IMG/VR virus record: IMGVR_UViG_3300042197_000120
Location: 1-24,454 of that record
Origin: a virus
Reading direction: 5' to 3' (one strand)
Length of the DNA: 24,454 bases
A program made the position numbers and the translations under genes. The notes under the pieces are model-generated. The model saw only the letters and a program-made list of their open reading frames with translations. It made no database searches and was not told the DNA's origin. Positions 17,401-24,454 of this stretch are shown here, piece after piece. Position 1 is the stretch's first letter. Each line of letters opens with the position of its first letter.

Positions 17401-20316
17401 TTGACCAATTCTTATTGTTTTTTTAGATGGAGATTCTGTTCCTGCTGCTTGTGCCGTCTTACTTATTGCCATTTGTGCTAAAGATTGAGAACGATTGATA
17501 ACTTGTTTTTCTAATTTTGCAACTTTTCTTTCTACTGTTTTAGCAGCATTAATATCTTTTGCTGGATCATATGTTCTTGATCCTAAAGTTTCATAGTAGT
17601 TTCCAGATAATCTAACTCCAAGACCAGCGGCTGCTGCTTGTCCTTGATATCCTGGGTCTGTCATTCCAACCTGTTGTAATACTTGAGCAGACCTTCTAGT
17701 TGTTGGATGTATTCCTTGTTTAAGTTTATTTAATTCTTCAGCAACTTCTTGAACAGACATATTTAATGTTTGTGCTGCTTTATCAATATGTTGTTTATTA
17801 AAGTTTTCAACTATTGTATTGCTTTGTTGAATAGTGTTAACGTATGCATTAACATATCCAAGATCAGCCTGTAGATTTGAAGCCATCCAGTTTTTAATAT
17901 TAACTTGTTCTTTACCAACCATCATTGAGGTTACATCTGGAACAATATGAGAGGCTTGCTTTCTCTTTAAATTACCAAGTTTTTCATTAACCTTTTGAAC
18001 ATCTGATACTGTTGCGTTTAATATTTGAGATGCTGTTTGTTCAACTGCTGCAAGTTCTGCTGGTAGAGTTTCCCAACTCATTGCTCCAGTTTGTTTAGCC
18101 ACTGCATATGGTGCTCTAAATAAGCCTAAACTTTTTTTAATGTCTCCAAGAGGTAAGCCATCTTTGAATCCAGGAATATTGTCTGCAATCATTCCATTAA
18201 TTAATGGAGCATATTTTTGTGCCATCTTTGAAGGAATAACTGCTTCTCCTGGAGACAGCATTGCTGGAACTATATCTCCTGCACCTTTTGGTCCTGGAAC
18301 ACTTACAATACCGCTTGCTAATTTTCTACCGCCTCTTGGTGGCAACATCATGCCAGGATTATTAAGCATGAATGCATTACCTGCTCTAGTAGCACTTTGA
18401 TATGCAGCGATTAATTGTTGAAGTGCTGCCGTTTCAGCAGTAAATTGTTGTGTTAATTTTGCATGTGATTGATCTAATGAATGTGCTGCAGCGGCTGCTT
18501 CAAGTTGTTCAGTATTTAAATATTGTGTTTGTTCTCCAAGTATTTGTGATTGACCAGTTAGCCTTAAATATCCTTGACGCAAAATCATTGCGCCCTTCAT
18601 TGCATTTGCAAGTGCGTTGGCAAGCAAACCAAATGTCATTAAGAATATTGGTCCAATTGCACCTACTGCAACAGTTAATACTGTAATTAATCTTTTAGTT
18701 CCATCTGAAAGGTTTCCAAATTTTTCTAATACGCCACCAACAAATTCTACAATTGGTGTTGCTGCTTCTAAAAATGCTTGTCCAACTGGAATAAGTGCAA
18801 ACTTAAGATCTTCAACACTTTTTCTAAATCTATTCATTGCAGAATCTGCAGTCATTCCTAATTCTTGTTCAGACAATGAAGAAAGTTCTTCAACTGAGGC
18901 ATTTGCTAAATCAAGAACACGAGAGGCTTGATTGCCGTCTCTAGCAACGTTAGCAAATAATGTTGATAAACGAGCAAACTGGAACTTACCAAACATTTGC
19001 TCAATTGCTCTTGCTCTAGCAAGTGGATCTAGTGCATTTAGTGCTTCAGCAAAATCAACTACCGTTGCTTTCAAATCACCTTTATTTTTTTCTACAATTG
19101 CTGTTGCATTAATACCAAAACTAGCAAGCATATCTGATGCTTTTTTAGTTGGGTTAATTAATGCTGCAAGACCAGATTTAAGTGCGTTAGCACCTTCTGA
19201 TGCATTGATGCCGCCTTCTTTTAATGCTGCAATAAAGAATGTTAAATCTTTTACATCTCCACCAAGTTGTTGAATAACTGGTGCTACTTTTGGAATAGCG
19301 GTAGTAATGTCATCAAGAGATACAACAGTCTGGTTTTCTACTGCGTTTAAGAAGTTGATAGAATCTGCAAGACTTTCAGATGACATACCAAAAGCATTTT
19401 GTAATGAAATTGTTGTTTCAAGTGCCTTTTGACTATCAATCTGACCAAGAATAGAAAGTCGTGTTGCTTCTGTAGTTTGACGTTGTAAGTCTAGTCCTTG
19501 AAAGCCTGCTGCTGCTGCTTCTGCCGCTAAACCAACTGTAGTAGAAACCGCTACACCATATTTAGTAAACTGTCTGCCAAGTTCTGTAACATCATCTAAT
19601 GCTTGTTGAGTCTCAGCCTTTGGGGTAAATAAATCTCCATAAACTTTTCTAAATTTAAGCGCTTGGGCTTCCATATCCATAAAGGTTTTTGTAGCGGTAG
19701 ACCCAACAATAGAAAGCGGTATTGTAAAACCAACCATAAGTTGGCGACCAGCCCACTGTGTATTTTTACCAAAGTTTAAAAGGTTGGTAGTGCCTTGTTT
19801 CATTAATTGATTAAATAATGCTTGTTTCTGCGCTGCTATGGCTGTTCTTGTACCATAGTCTTGCATGTTAAGAGCGGTAGGTCTAACAGCAATTGCTTCC
19901 ATTGCTCCACTGGCATTACGACCCATTTTAATATATTGGGTTTGTAATGTTTTTACACGTTCTTCGGCTACCTTGCCAATTGTGTCAAATTCTGACCTAA
20001 ACAATCTGCCAAATGTTTTTGTAGATGCACCAGCATAGCGGAAGTACTCCCGCATTGAAAATTTATTTTTTTCTAAAGAGTTAGTAAAAGACTCTGCGCT
20101 TGTTCTTACGGTCCGAAGTTCTGCAGAAAAAGCACCAATTGAGTTGATACTACCAAGTAAATTTTTCTGCAGAGACTTCTGAGCGATTGCTGCTGATTCG
20201 CTGGACCTAGCAATAGAAGAGTGAAACTGAGATATCTGTCTCTGTAAAGCCTTTAGTTGTGCTAATGCTTCCGACGTATCTATACTTACGCCAATATTAG
20301 CATTAACATCAGCCAT
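14440..20316 (-). CDS. tail tape measure protein
   Basis: 1958 residues, by far the longest gene. It sets tail length; at about 0.15 nm per residue the tail would be near 290 nm. A TP901-type domain lies at about 180-460 (GRQLMVGFTIPLSIVGSTAT, later FFIAALKEGGINASEGANAL). Hydrophobic segments occur at about 540-575 and 1060-1140 and could enter the host membrane during DNA delivery. Long Gln/Asp-rich coiled coil spans about 1490-1710. A VPAML[ST]PGE motif occurs twice, near residues 679-690 and 1856-1868, each next to a Gly-rich stretch. No peptidase or lysozyme domain is evident. The ATG has AGAAGGTG about 7 bases upstream. Confidence 0.96.
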   Translation of the reverse strand: MADVNANIGVSIDTSEALAQLKALQRQISQFHSSIARSSESAAIAQKSLQKNLLGSINSIGAFSAELRTVRTSAESFTNSLEKNKFSMREYFRYAGASTKTFGRLFRSEFDTIGKVAEERVKTLQTQYIKMGRNASGAMEAIAVRPTALNMQDYGTRTAIAAQKQALFNQLMKQGTTNLLNFGKNTQWAGRQLMVGFTIPLSIVGSTATKTFMDMEAQALKFRKVYGDLFTPKAETQQALDDVTELGRQFTKYGVAVSTTVGLAAEAAAAGFQGLDLQRQTTEATRLSILGQIDSQKALETTISLQNAFGMSSESLADSINFLNAVENQTVVSLDDITTAIPKVAPVIQQLGGDVKDLTFFIAALKEGGINASEGANALKSGLAALINPTKKASDMLASFGINATAIVEKNKGDLKATVVDFAEALNALDPLARARAIEQMFGKFQFARLSTLFANVARDGNQASRVLDLANASVEELSSLSEQELGMTADSAMNRFRKSVEDLKFALIPVGQAFLEAATPIVEFVGGVLEKFGNLSDGTKRLITVLTVAVGAIGPIFLMTFGLLANALANAMKGAMILRQGYLRLTGQSQILGEQTQYLNTEQLEAAAAAHSLDQSHAKLTQQFTAETAALQQLIAAYQSATRAGNAFMLNNPGMMLPPRGGRKLASGIVSVPGPKGAGDIVPAMLSPGEAVIPSKMAQKYAPLINGMIADNIPGFKDGLPLGDIKKSLGLFRAPYAVAKQTGAMSWETLPAELAAVEQTASQILNATVSDVQKVNEKLGNLKRKQASHIVPDVTSMMVGKEQVNIKNWMASNLQADLGYVNAYVNTIQQSNTIVENFNKQHIDKAAQTLNMSVQEVAEELNKLKQGIHPTTRRSAQVLQQVGMTDPGYQGQAAAAGLGVRLSGNYYETLGSRTYDPAKDINAAKTVERKVAKLEKQVINRSQSLAQMAISKTAQAAGTESPSKKTIRIGQDIARGLEVGMADRQDDVAKAGTNLSNAAVGGTQRGRRVATRPQGAPVPLGMVAANAPMSPEINNKVKEQARNIQQSNQRLTSFNNKLMGGTFALTSIAGIASMAGGNLGKLSSIVFQLSGVAFALSTILNILPNKFKTFLFALKPGPALAFTAALAAGVGIIKLINNAREKERMAIEGVGRAANLTSKQIEKLGGILNFTPVKSNLEFAKPQVSGLSPVQSQQVEQLTKTLKEDKEFQNQVKGLSAATKEQAELIFKSLSIRLAGQGATKEAIQNYIYALQQEAGRLDVSFNVNSIDLTTKEGQAGLKDAATKLVNDFNFAFAKGYKTTKVRSMATGEIVEIGEASDELKQKLFSASQVFSSFFMGIETQLTTGKINADQFTESFNQISNSIKQMPKAQGMMVLSEMLKTMPSEIAKAAANIKDMDTQFRVLEATMLGVYITQEMLDQLLIKSTEGGAQRAQGRVNAYLNRAIAKAKLAKETLAKLIGTETGTGTGQKETARQIADKNLSTINNFFNAQEALLRQNRKSQADLYQAQIDTAQGAIDAAQKRIDAEQSVIDTNQRSIDLLNRRIELEFDRPIQKLQDESAILNNNLDIIRRQEGAINDQYDKQIQALEKISSVNQEIANQEKSRLTIADALTSGDIAAAAAAVQDARAQAAASRIDQQTKALETSRQQALAGVTAGGMTKDQIEARTYQIGQQTFLLEQQRKTLQNDITTLQDKNYLIEQKIYDIKQASIVPNQKIVDDTKQILDNYNKTTDSLVNGIKYLGKTQTEWDAVKVRVEAANSAIDLTEVGLKKASALTSQIFKDWDAIKNKTITITTNYVTGTTSAPLLDPTKATPTVKTSTSTSFFDKFKMYGGKIKPMNMGGVVPKYFAAGGRMGSDTVPAMLTPGEFVINKKASQEFGPLLSMLNESKYPSMIGSSYNGQGAGIGAVTSVNDNSRSVYNYNVGINVPQSNANPNDIARAVIGQIKYIDNQRIRGQR

Positions 20317-20341
20317 GTATCACACCTTCTTTAATATGTAG

Positions 20342-20665
20342 TTATTCCTGTGGATTAAGAATGTCTGTAACAGATGACAGATTAATGCCAGATGCTGCTT
20401 CAACAATTTTATACACAGTTGGAAGATCAAGAAGATCTTCTAATTTTTGAATGTCTCCAGCCAATTCTGGCTTGTATTGCTCCATAGCAATTTGTACACA
20501 TTCAACTAACAGAGTCATTGATTTCTCATTGTCCTCTGCAACCTTAGCCACCCCTTCAAACTTCTTCATAAACGGACGAAGAAGAGAGATTTTTAACGGG
20601 CGAACTGTTATTTTTGTTCCATCAATAAGGGTGACTTGGTCAGCCTCATGCACGGTTGTCGCCAT
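20342..20665 (-). CDS. tail assembly chaperone, short form
   Basis: 107 residues, lying between the long chaperone and the tape measure, where lambda G-type chaperones sit. It is a clear paralogue of the long chaperone: shared MATT, DGT, PLKI, LR-FM, LVECV, PT-YKI and SGI/AGI blocks, about 40% identity by eye over 98 residues. It stops after the shared domain (ILNPQE). Only 25 bases separate it from the tape measure, so there is no downstream frame into which a frameshift could extend it. It has its own strong promoter and AGGAGG ribosome site. Known chaperones coat the tape measure and recruit tail tube subunits; that role is by family position. Confidence 0.83.
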   Translation of the reverse strand: MATTVHEADQVTLIDGTKITVRPLKISLLRPFMKKFEGVAKVAEDNEKSMTLLVECVQIAMEQYKPELAGDIQKLEDLLDLPTVYKIVEAASGINLSSVTDILNPQE

Positions 20666-20688
20666 ATTTCCTCCTATAGGTTATGTCA

Positions 20689-20717
20689 ATTATAGCATAG
20701 GAAGGCTATTTTGTTAG
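20689..20717 (-). promoter_or_regulatory. promoter for short chaperone and tape measure
   Basis: Extended -10 TGC-TATAAT (-10 at 20689-20694, 6 of 6) with -35 CTAACA (20712-20717, 4 of 6) at 17-base spacing. The -35 overlaps the end of the long chaperone gene. The block CTATGCTA is identical to that in the 3300-3329 promoter. AGGAGG follows within 20 bases. Confidence 0.65.
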
Positions 20718-21401
20718 GTCTTCGTAATCCAATCCCATACCAATACCAAACCCTACTTTTTGAGCATTTGGACCCTGCAATGCTAAAACATCATTTGAAT
20801 CTTTTGTTTGACCACCACTAAAGACTCTGGCTTTCATGTCTTCCCATTCTTTTTGACCACGACTTTTATCTGACTGCTCGTCTAAATCTACACCCTGAAT
20901 TGCTGCTAAAAACTTTTTTTCAGTATAGTCTAACTCTCTACTTACTTCAAGTGTTGCTATTAATTCAGGCATTGAAAGAGATTTTTCTAGTTCCTGATAA
21001 TCTTTCCAAATACCCAACAAAAATACTTCAGATTCTAATTTTGCAAGATCTAGGCTTTCCCAGGTTTGACCACTATCAAGGGCTTGTTCTTTAACTGGTT
21101 CTTGAGATTTTTTATTAATACGAATACCAGCAGATGTGTCCAAAATCTTATAAATTGTTGGCATATCTATATTATCTTCAATCTGTTCTACCGTGCCAGA
21201 TATTTTAGGATAGTACTGCTTCATGCAGATTCTAACACATTCTACTAAAACTGCTATTGCTTCATCATCATTTTTTGTATTTTTAATATTTTCAAAGGCA
21301 TCCATAAACTCACGTAAATACTTGATCTTTAATGGTACTATTTCTAATTCAGTACCGTCAAATAAATATACAATTTGACTGTTATATATTGTGGTTGCCA
21401 T
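20706..21401 (-). CDS. tail assembly chaperone, long form
   Basis: 231 residues from the ATG at 21401. That start aligns exactly with the short paralogue (both MATT) and has GGA upstream; an earlier GTG at 21419 is less likely. Residues 1-95 match the short chaperone. Residues about 100-231 are an acidic, helical extension with MPELIATLEVSRELDYTEKK (split) and FLAAIQGVDLDE, then a Gly-rich end. This resembles the lambda GT arrangement (G domain plus T extension), but encoded in one continuous frame. It follows the terminator after the major tail gene. An A6 run at 21108-21113 marks the junction between shared and unique parts. Confidence 0.83.
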   Translation of the reverse strand: MATTIYNSQIVYLFDGTELEIVPLKIKYLREFMDAFENIKNTKNDDEAIAVLVECVRICMKQYYPKISGTVEQIEDNIDMPTIYKILDTSAGIRINKKSQEPVKEQALDSGQTWESLDLAKLESEVFLLGIWKDYQELEKSLSMPELIATLEVSRELDYTEKKFLAAIQGVDLDEQSDKSRGQKEWEDMKARVFSGGQTKDSNDVLALQGPNAQKVGFGIGMGLDYEDLTK

Positions 21402-21409
21402 AGAATTCC

Positions 21410-21438
21410 ATTTTACCACAAACAGCCTTAATACACAA
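21410..21438 (-). promoter_or_regulatory. possible promoter for long chaperone, near-leaderless
   Basis: Extended -10 TGG-TAAAAT (-10 at 21410-21415), 17-base spacer, weak -35 TTGTGT (21433-21438, 3 of 6) that overlaps the T-run of the terminator. The ATG follows the -10 by 8 bases, so a transcript starting here would have almost no leader. Confidence 0.35.
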
Positions 21439-21467
21439 AAAAACCCACTTCCGAAGAAATGGGTTTT
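21437..21467 (-). terminator. intrinsic terminator with cUUCGg tetraloop after major tail gene
   Basis: Minus-strand RNA forms a 12-bp stem (arms 21456-21467 and 21440-21451, one G-U pair) closed by C(UUCG)G, followed by a run of 7 U (21437-21443, partly in the stem). On the plus strand the G-U pair becomes a C-A mismatch, so the element is built for minus-strand transcripts. It lies 16 bases past the major tail stop codon. Confidence 0.85.
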
Positions 21468-21483
21468 AATGTTTTAGAACTGA

Positions 21484-22122
21484 TTAGGAAAGTGTATCTC
21501 CGAAAGTACGATCTACGATCTTTCCATATGATCCAGAAGTATCTTCTGGTAGTAGACGGAATGAAACTTCAAACATTGAAGGCTCATCACGCTTTGCTGA
21601 AACTGTTACGTTTTCGATTGACAAAGCACGGTATGCTGTGTAAACACGTTCTACGTCTGCAGAGGTAGCACAGTCACCTGTACCTGGACCTACTGCAACA
21701 ATTCCACGCTCTACTGGACATTCACCTAGTTCACCTGCAGAAAGGTTAAGAATCCGTCCTGAGTGAGTAGCCTTGTTTCCAGTTAATTGTGCATCAGTAA
21801 ACGCTAATGCAAGAAGCAAGTTTTCTAGGGTTGCTTCAGCAAAAGCGGTTGCAAGATTAACCTGCATGCCTTGCTTATAAAGTTTTGCAACGTCAAGAAT
21901 TTGATCAACCTGTACTTCACCGAAGTCTGGTTGGAACTGTAATTCTAGACCGTTCATTGTGTAACCTACGTTAGTATAGTCTGCATCGTCAGCAAGTGTT
22001 TCTCTGAATGATACTTCAGTACTAAAGTTTTCCAAAGTGCTTGGAGTTAGCGTTGTGTCTGCAACGAAAAGTGCTGCTGCACCAACGATAATATTGGTCG
22101 AACTTCCACGGCTATATGGCAT
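21484..22122 (-). CDS. major tail (tube) protein
   Basis: 212 residues. Position before chaperones and tape measure, and the fold-like pattern (N-terminal MPYSRGSSTNIIVGAAALFV, GLELQFQPDFGEVQVDQILD, ending VSFRLLPEDTSGSYGKIVDR), fit a siphophage tail tube protein that polymerises around the tape measure. The ribosome site is strong (AAAGAGGTG, 6 bases before the ATG) in a 77-base leader, and a terminator follows closely, as expected for an abundant protein made from its own short message or an attenuated long one. Confidence 0.87.
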   Translation of the reverse strand: MPYSRGSSTNIIVGAAALFVADTTLTPSTLENFSTEVSFRETLADDADYTNVGYTMNGLELQFQPDFGEVQVDQILDVAKLYKQGMQVNLATAFAEATLENLLLALAFTDAQLTGNKATHSGRILNLSAGELGECPVERGIVAVGPGTGDCATSADVERVYTAYRALSIENVTVSAKRDEPSMFEVSFRLLPEDTSGSYGKIVDRTFGDTLS

Positions 22123-22199
22123 TTATTCACCTCTTTCATAAGAATAGATATTAAGTTGTATGGCGTTTGTGTTTCCTCAGTACTAATTATAAAGCCTTT
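22123..22199 (-). promoter_or_regulatory. leader of major tail gene with possible promoter
   Basis: This 77-base gap is the largest in the window. It holds a TATAAT at 22186-22191, but the -35 region at 16-18 base spacing matches poorly (about 2 of 6) and there is no TG extension. A strong ribosome site, AAAGAGGTG, precedes the ATG. No convincing hairpin. Confidence 0.35.
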
Positions 22200-22772
22200 T
22201 TATGAGTATCTTTGGGATGCCGCATCTATTGTGTGATAGTCGTATTCAATCACGAGTTTGTTTAAAAACAAGGTTCTGGCTGATGCTAACTCTGCTATAT
22301 CTCTTGACTCGTCCGCCTGATATACCTTTATATTATGGAAATATACGTTTGGGGTTATTGTTTGATCGTTTTCATCTTTTATCTCATTTGTCGCTACCCA
22401 GGAATTTAGGTCTTGGGCTGCTGCGTCTTCTCTATCAAGGCACTCGATAATTACTCTGGTAGTATCAAACAGTTTTGAAAGGTTTGGACCATAAATAAAG
22501 TAAACTAACTGCTCTCTTTTATTTCTATAGAATGGGGTAGGTCTAAATCTAATAAGTCTATCAAACATAATAACTACACCATCTGGATTATTACGAATAT
22601 ATAAACTATCGTTATAAACATCTTCTATGTTCATTGGGCTTTGTGCAGGGAAAAATGGTTGAAATGGATTAGGTCCTGTTGGCATTAGCCCAAACTCTTG
22701 AAGTTCGCTATTGATAAAAGCATTTAAGAATGTTGGCGGGAAGCCAGTCTGAGTAGATACATTAAGGGTCAT
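22200..22772 (-). CDS. probable tail terminator/completion protein
   Basis: 190 residues just upstream of the major tail gene, the usual place of the tail terminator that caps the tube and joins it to the head. The segment VIMFDRLIRFRPTPFYRNKR and later FLNKLVIEYDYHTID show mixed alpha/beta pattern consistent with such proteins, but no diagnostic motif is seen. Starts 4 bases after the previous gene with a weak ribosome site, suggesting coupling. Confidence 0.7.
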   Translation of the reverse strand: MTLNVSTQTGFPPTFLNAFINSELQEFGLMPTGPNPFQPFFPAQSPMNIEDVYNDSLYIRNNPDGVVIMFDRLIRFRPTPFYRNKREQLVYFIYGPNLSKLFDTTRVIIECLDREDAAAQDLNSWVATNEIKDENDQTITPNVYFHNIKVYQADESRDIAELASARTLFLNKLVIEYDYHTIDAASQRYS

Positions 22773-22776
22773 AAGA

Positions 22777-23454
22777 CTATTCTACACTAATCTTTGCATT
22801 GGCAATCCATTTAAATCCAGTCTCTACGCCCTTTGATTTACCGCTCTTAGATCCAGCCCTAATGTTTTTCTTAAATAGTGTTGGCTTTTTAATATAGTCG
22901 TATATTCCACTAGCACGTAAAAATGACTGTTTAAAATATCTAAGCATAAACTCATCTACTGTTCTTTCAAATGATCCTTGAACAAAATCTCCTCCAGGAT
23001 TTCTAACTGTTACAGATTTTTTAGTAAATATTGTTTCGCCACCTTGACTAAATGCAAGCACAGATGATCTTTTAGGTGTAATGGTTACTGGAGTTCCTTC
23101 TTCCATAATTTTTGCTTTATTATAAAATGGAACATTAGAGTCTTCTTTAACAGTTCTTGATTGTCTAAATTTTGAATTTACAGTTAATCCAAGATTACTT
23201 ACGGTATAGTCAATATCAAATAATCTCGCATTTGGACTACCTGTTTGATACCATTCATATACGTGGTGTAGTGCTTGTGGGTTACCTCTTGCAGAAACGT
23301 CTACATAAGCAGCCAAAGCCTGGATTGTTCCAGCACCAAGGTTTTGTAAAAAGATTTTTTTACCTTTTTGAACTCCATCTAAAAATCCAAAAGCATATTG
23401 GACAATGTTGTTCATTTGCTTGTCAAAACTTTGTGTATTAGTTCTGACTATCAT
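22777..23454 (-). CDS. HK97 gp10-like neck/tail completion protein
   Basis: 225 residues. The N-terminal helix (FDKQMNNIVQYAFGFLDGVQ), an Ala-rich helix and VSARGNPQALHHVYEWYQTG, then a basic C-terminus (KKNIRAGSKSGKSKG) resemble gp10-like neck proteins, in which a helix pair precedes a beta region. It is third in the head-tail joining series. Its ATG overlaps the preceding stop by 1 base, with AGGCG upstream. Precise role is by position. Confidence 0.7.
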   Translation of the reverse strand: MIVRTNTQSFDKQMNNIVQYAFGFLDGVQKGKKIFLQNLGAGTIQALAAYVDVSARGNPQALHHVYEWYQTGSPNARLFDIDYTVSNLGLTVNSKFRQSRTVKEDSNVPFYNKAKIMEEGTPVTITPKRSSVLAFSQGGETIFTKKSVTVRNPGGDFVQGSFERTVDEFMLRYFKQSFLRASGIYDYIKKPTLFKKNIRAGSKSGKSKGVETGFKWIANAKISVE

Positions 23455-23903
23455 TAATCGCCTACAGTCTGATTCTCTGTCCTACGTAATACCAGTTTAT
23501 AATATTCTACTGATTTAAATGGTCCAGTAAATGGTTCTACTGTTGCTACTTCATAAATTGTTCCACGACCAGCCCTTGGTCCTGCTGTTTCTCTGTATAG
23601 CAAACTATCATCTTCAAAACGAATGTTTGTTACTAAGATATTAGTAACCGCATTGTCTGCATTTGTTGAGGATGTTCTTGGATCAGACTTAACTCTAGCA
23701 ATAAGTTTGTTTTCATATTGTAAAAATACTTCTGGTTTTAAGTCTTCTGATCCCGCTCCACCAACTGGAGTTGCGTTACATACAATGGTTCTATCATAAA
23801 CCCAATCTTTCGTTGCTTGACCATATTGAGTCTGTTTAATAATAGGATGATAAACATCAGCCTTCATAGGGTATAAAAAGTCTGTTGTTTCACAGGTTGT
23901 CAT
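23454..23903 (-). CDS. head-closure-like connector protein
   Basis: 149 residues. Beta-rich with KADVYHPIIKQTQYGQATKD and a C-terminal IYEVATVEPFTGPFKSVEYY / KLVLRR, the pattern of SPP1 gp16-type stopper or head-closure proteins (a small barrel with a Y-G-Q turn). Located between the adaptor and gp10-like genes, matching the usual order. GGAG about 8 bases before the ATG; the ATG overlaps the preceding stop by 1 base. Confidence 0.7.
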   Translation of the reverse strand: MTTCETTDFLYPMKADVYHPIIKQTQYGQATKDWVYDRTIVCNATPVGGAGSEDLKPEVFLQYENKLIARVKSDPRTSSTNADNAVTNILVTNIRFEDDSLLYRETAGPRAGRGTIYEVATVEPFTGPFKSVEYYKLVLRRTENQTVGD

Positions 23904-24454
23904 TATAAGACTCCTGGACGTATAATCGTTTCTTTATATTTGTCTAGTATTTTATCTACTAATATATTCCCAGTGCCTTCTGTAAATCCTTTGCCATATT
24001 CAATTTTAAACTGATCTGTGCTATAGTTTTTAACATATCTCTTGTAATAATCTAATCTACCACACTTAATATCATCTATTAACATTAATGTTGCATCTTG
24101 AATATCGTAAGGAACAACTTTATATCCTGTTTCTGCTAGAATTATATAGTCTGCACCTTCTGAAAATGCAACACCTGGAACAACAGTCTGAGTGTTTCCG
24201 CTATCTTCTGTATCAAACAAACTCATAGAATCAGATATGCCCAAAGGTATACGAGAGTATCGTCTCTCTGCACGGTTTATAGAGTCAACGTTTTCAAGTG
24301 GATCCTTAGTAATTGCTGTTTTATCTTTAGTTATAAAGAAGGTATAATCTGTTAAGGCTGGACCTTCTGCGTCATCTATATCATATACAAGTTCTGCATT
24401 TTCATATATCTTTAAAAGTTTATGTGTTTTTTTCCAAAGCGGTAGATAGTCATT
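23903..24454 (-). CDS. head-tail adaptor (gp6-like), 5' end outside window
   Basis: The frame is open from the right window edge to the stop at 23903 (183 codons visible), so the true start lies outside. An in-frame TTG at 24244 is not a convincing start because the protein-like sequence continues above it (for example YLPLWKKTHKLLKIYENAEL). The segment VPYDIQDATLMLIDDIKCGR followed by LDYYKRYVKNYSTDQFKIEY is the helical pattern of HK97 gp6/SPP1 gp15-type adaptors that dock on the portal. It heads the joining gene series in this window. Confidence 0.75.
   Translation of the reverse strand, partial: NDYLPLWKKTHKLLKIYENAELVYDIDDAEGPALTDYTFFITKDKTAITKDPLENVDSINRAERRYSRIPLGISDSMSLFDTEDSGNTQTVVPGVAFSEGADYIILAETGYKVVPYDIQDATLMLIDDIKCGRLDYYKRYVKNYSTDQFKIEYGKGFTEGTGNILVDKILDKYKETIIRPGVL

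Noticed and set aside
22202-22450. Plus-strand open frame near the major tail leader
   Set aside because: Antisense to the tail terminator gene; Leu-rich low-information translation, typical of a shadow frame.
23903-24244. A 113-residue gene starting at TTG 24244
   Set aside because: The same frame stays open to the window edge with protein-like sequence, so this is the 3' part of a longer gene.

Overview
The window is a contiguous piece of an AT-rich tailed-phage genome (or prophage), by eye roughly two-thirds A+T. It shows siphovirus architecture: a head-tail connector series, a major tail protein, tail assembly chaperones, a 1958-residue tape measure, and a tail-tip cluster. No contractile sheath or baseplate gene is seen. 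Every gene I can support lies on the minus strand, so transcription runs from high to low coordinates. Gene order below follows transcription. The host cannot be fixed from this sequence. Bacterial sigma70-like promoters and strong AGGAGG-type ribosome binding sites show a bacterial host. Gene content (DnaE-type polymerase, separate CHC2 primase and DnaB helicase, MerR-like protein) is compatible with actinobacterial siphophages, but that is only inference.

Region 1 (24454-21484): head-tail joining and tail tube. It holds a head-tail adaptor whose 5' end lies outside the window, a head-closure-like protein, a gp10-like neck protein, a probable tail terminator, and the major tail protein. An intrinsic terminator with a UUCG tetraloop follows the major tail gene.

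Region 2 (21401-14440): tail assembly. Two paralogous chaperone genes occur, one long (231 aa) and one short (107 aa), in place of the usual pair joined by a programmed frameshift. The tape measure gene follows. Separate promoter-like elements precede each chaperone.

Region 3 (14440-6663): tail tip. It holds a Dit-like protein, a very large hub/tip protein with a LamG-like region, and four further minor tail proteins, packed with 0-17 base gaps or short overlaps.

Region 4 (6647-1): information genes follow the tail genes directly, with no lysis or integration genes between. They are a zinc-ribbon protein, a MerR-like DNA-binding protein, two small proteins, a DnaB-like helicase, a CHC2/TOPRIM primase, a probable ssDNA-binding protein, and DNA polymerase III alpha (DnaE), which runs off the left edge. 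A strong promoter inside the end of the primase gene should drive the ssDNA-binding protein and polymerase. Together these form a nearly complete phage replisome.

There is no gene-free stretch longer than about 80 bases. I see no tRNA, CRISPR array, insertion sequence or attachment site.
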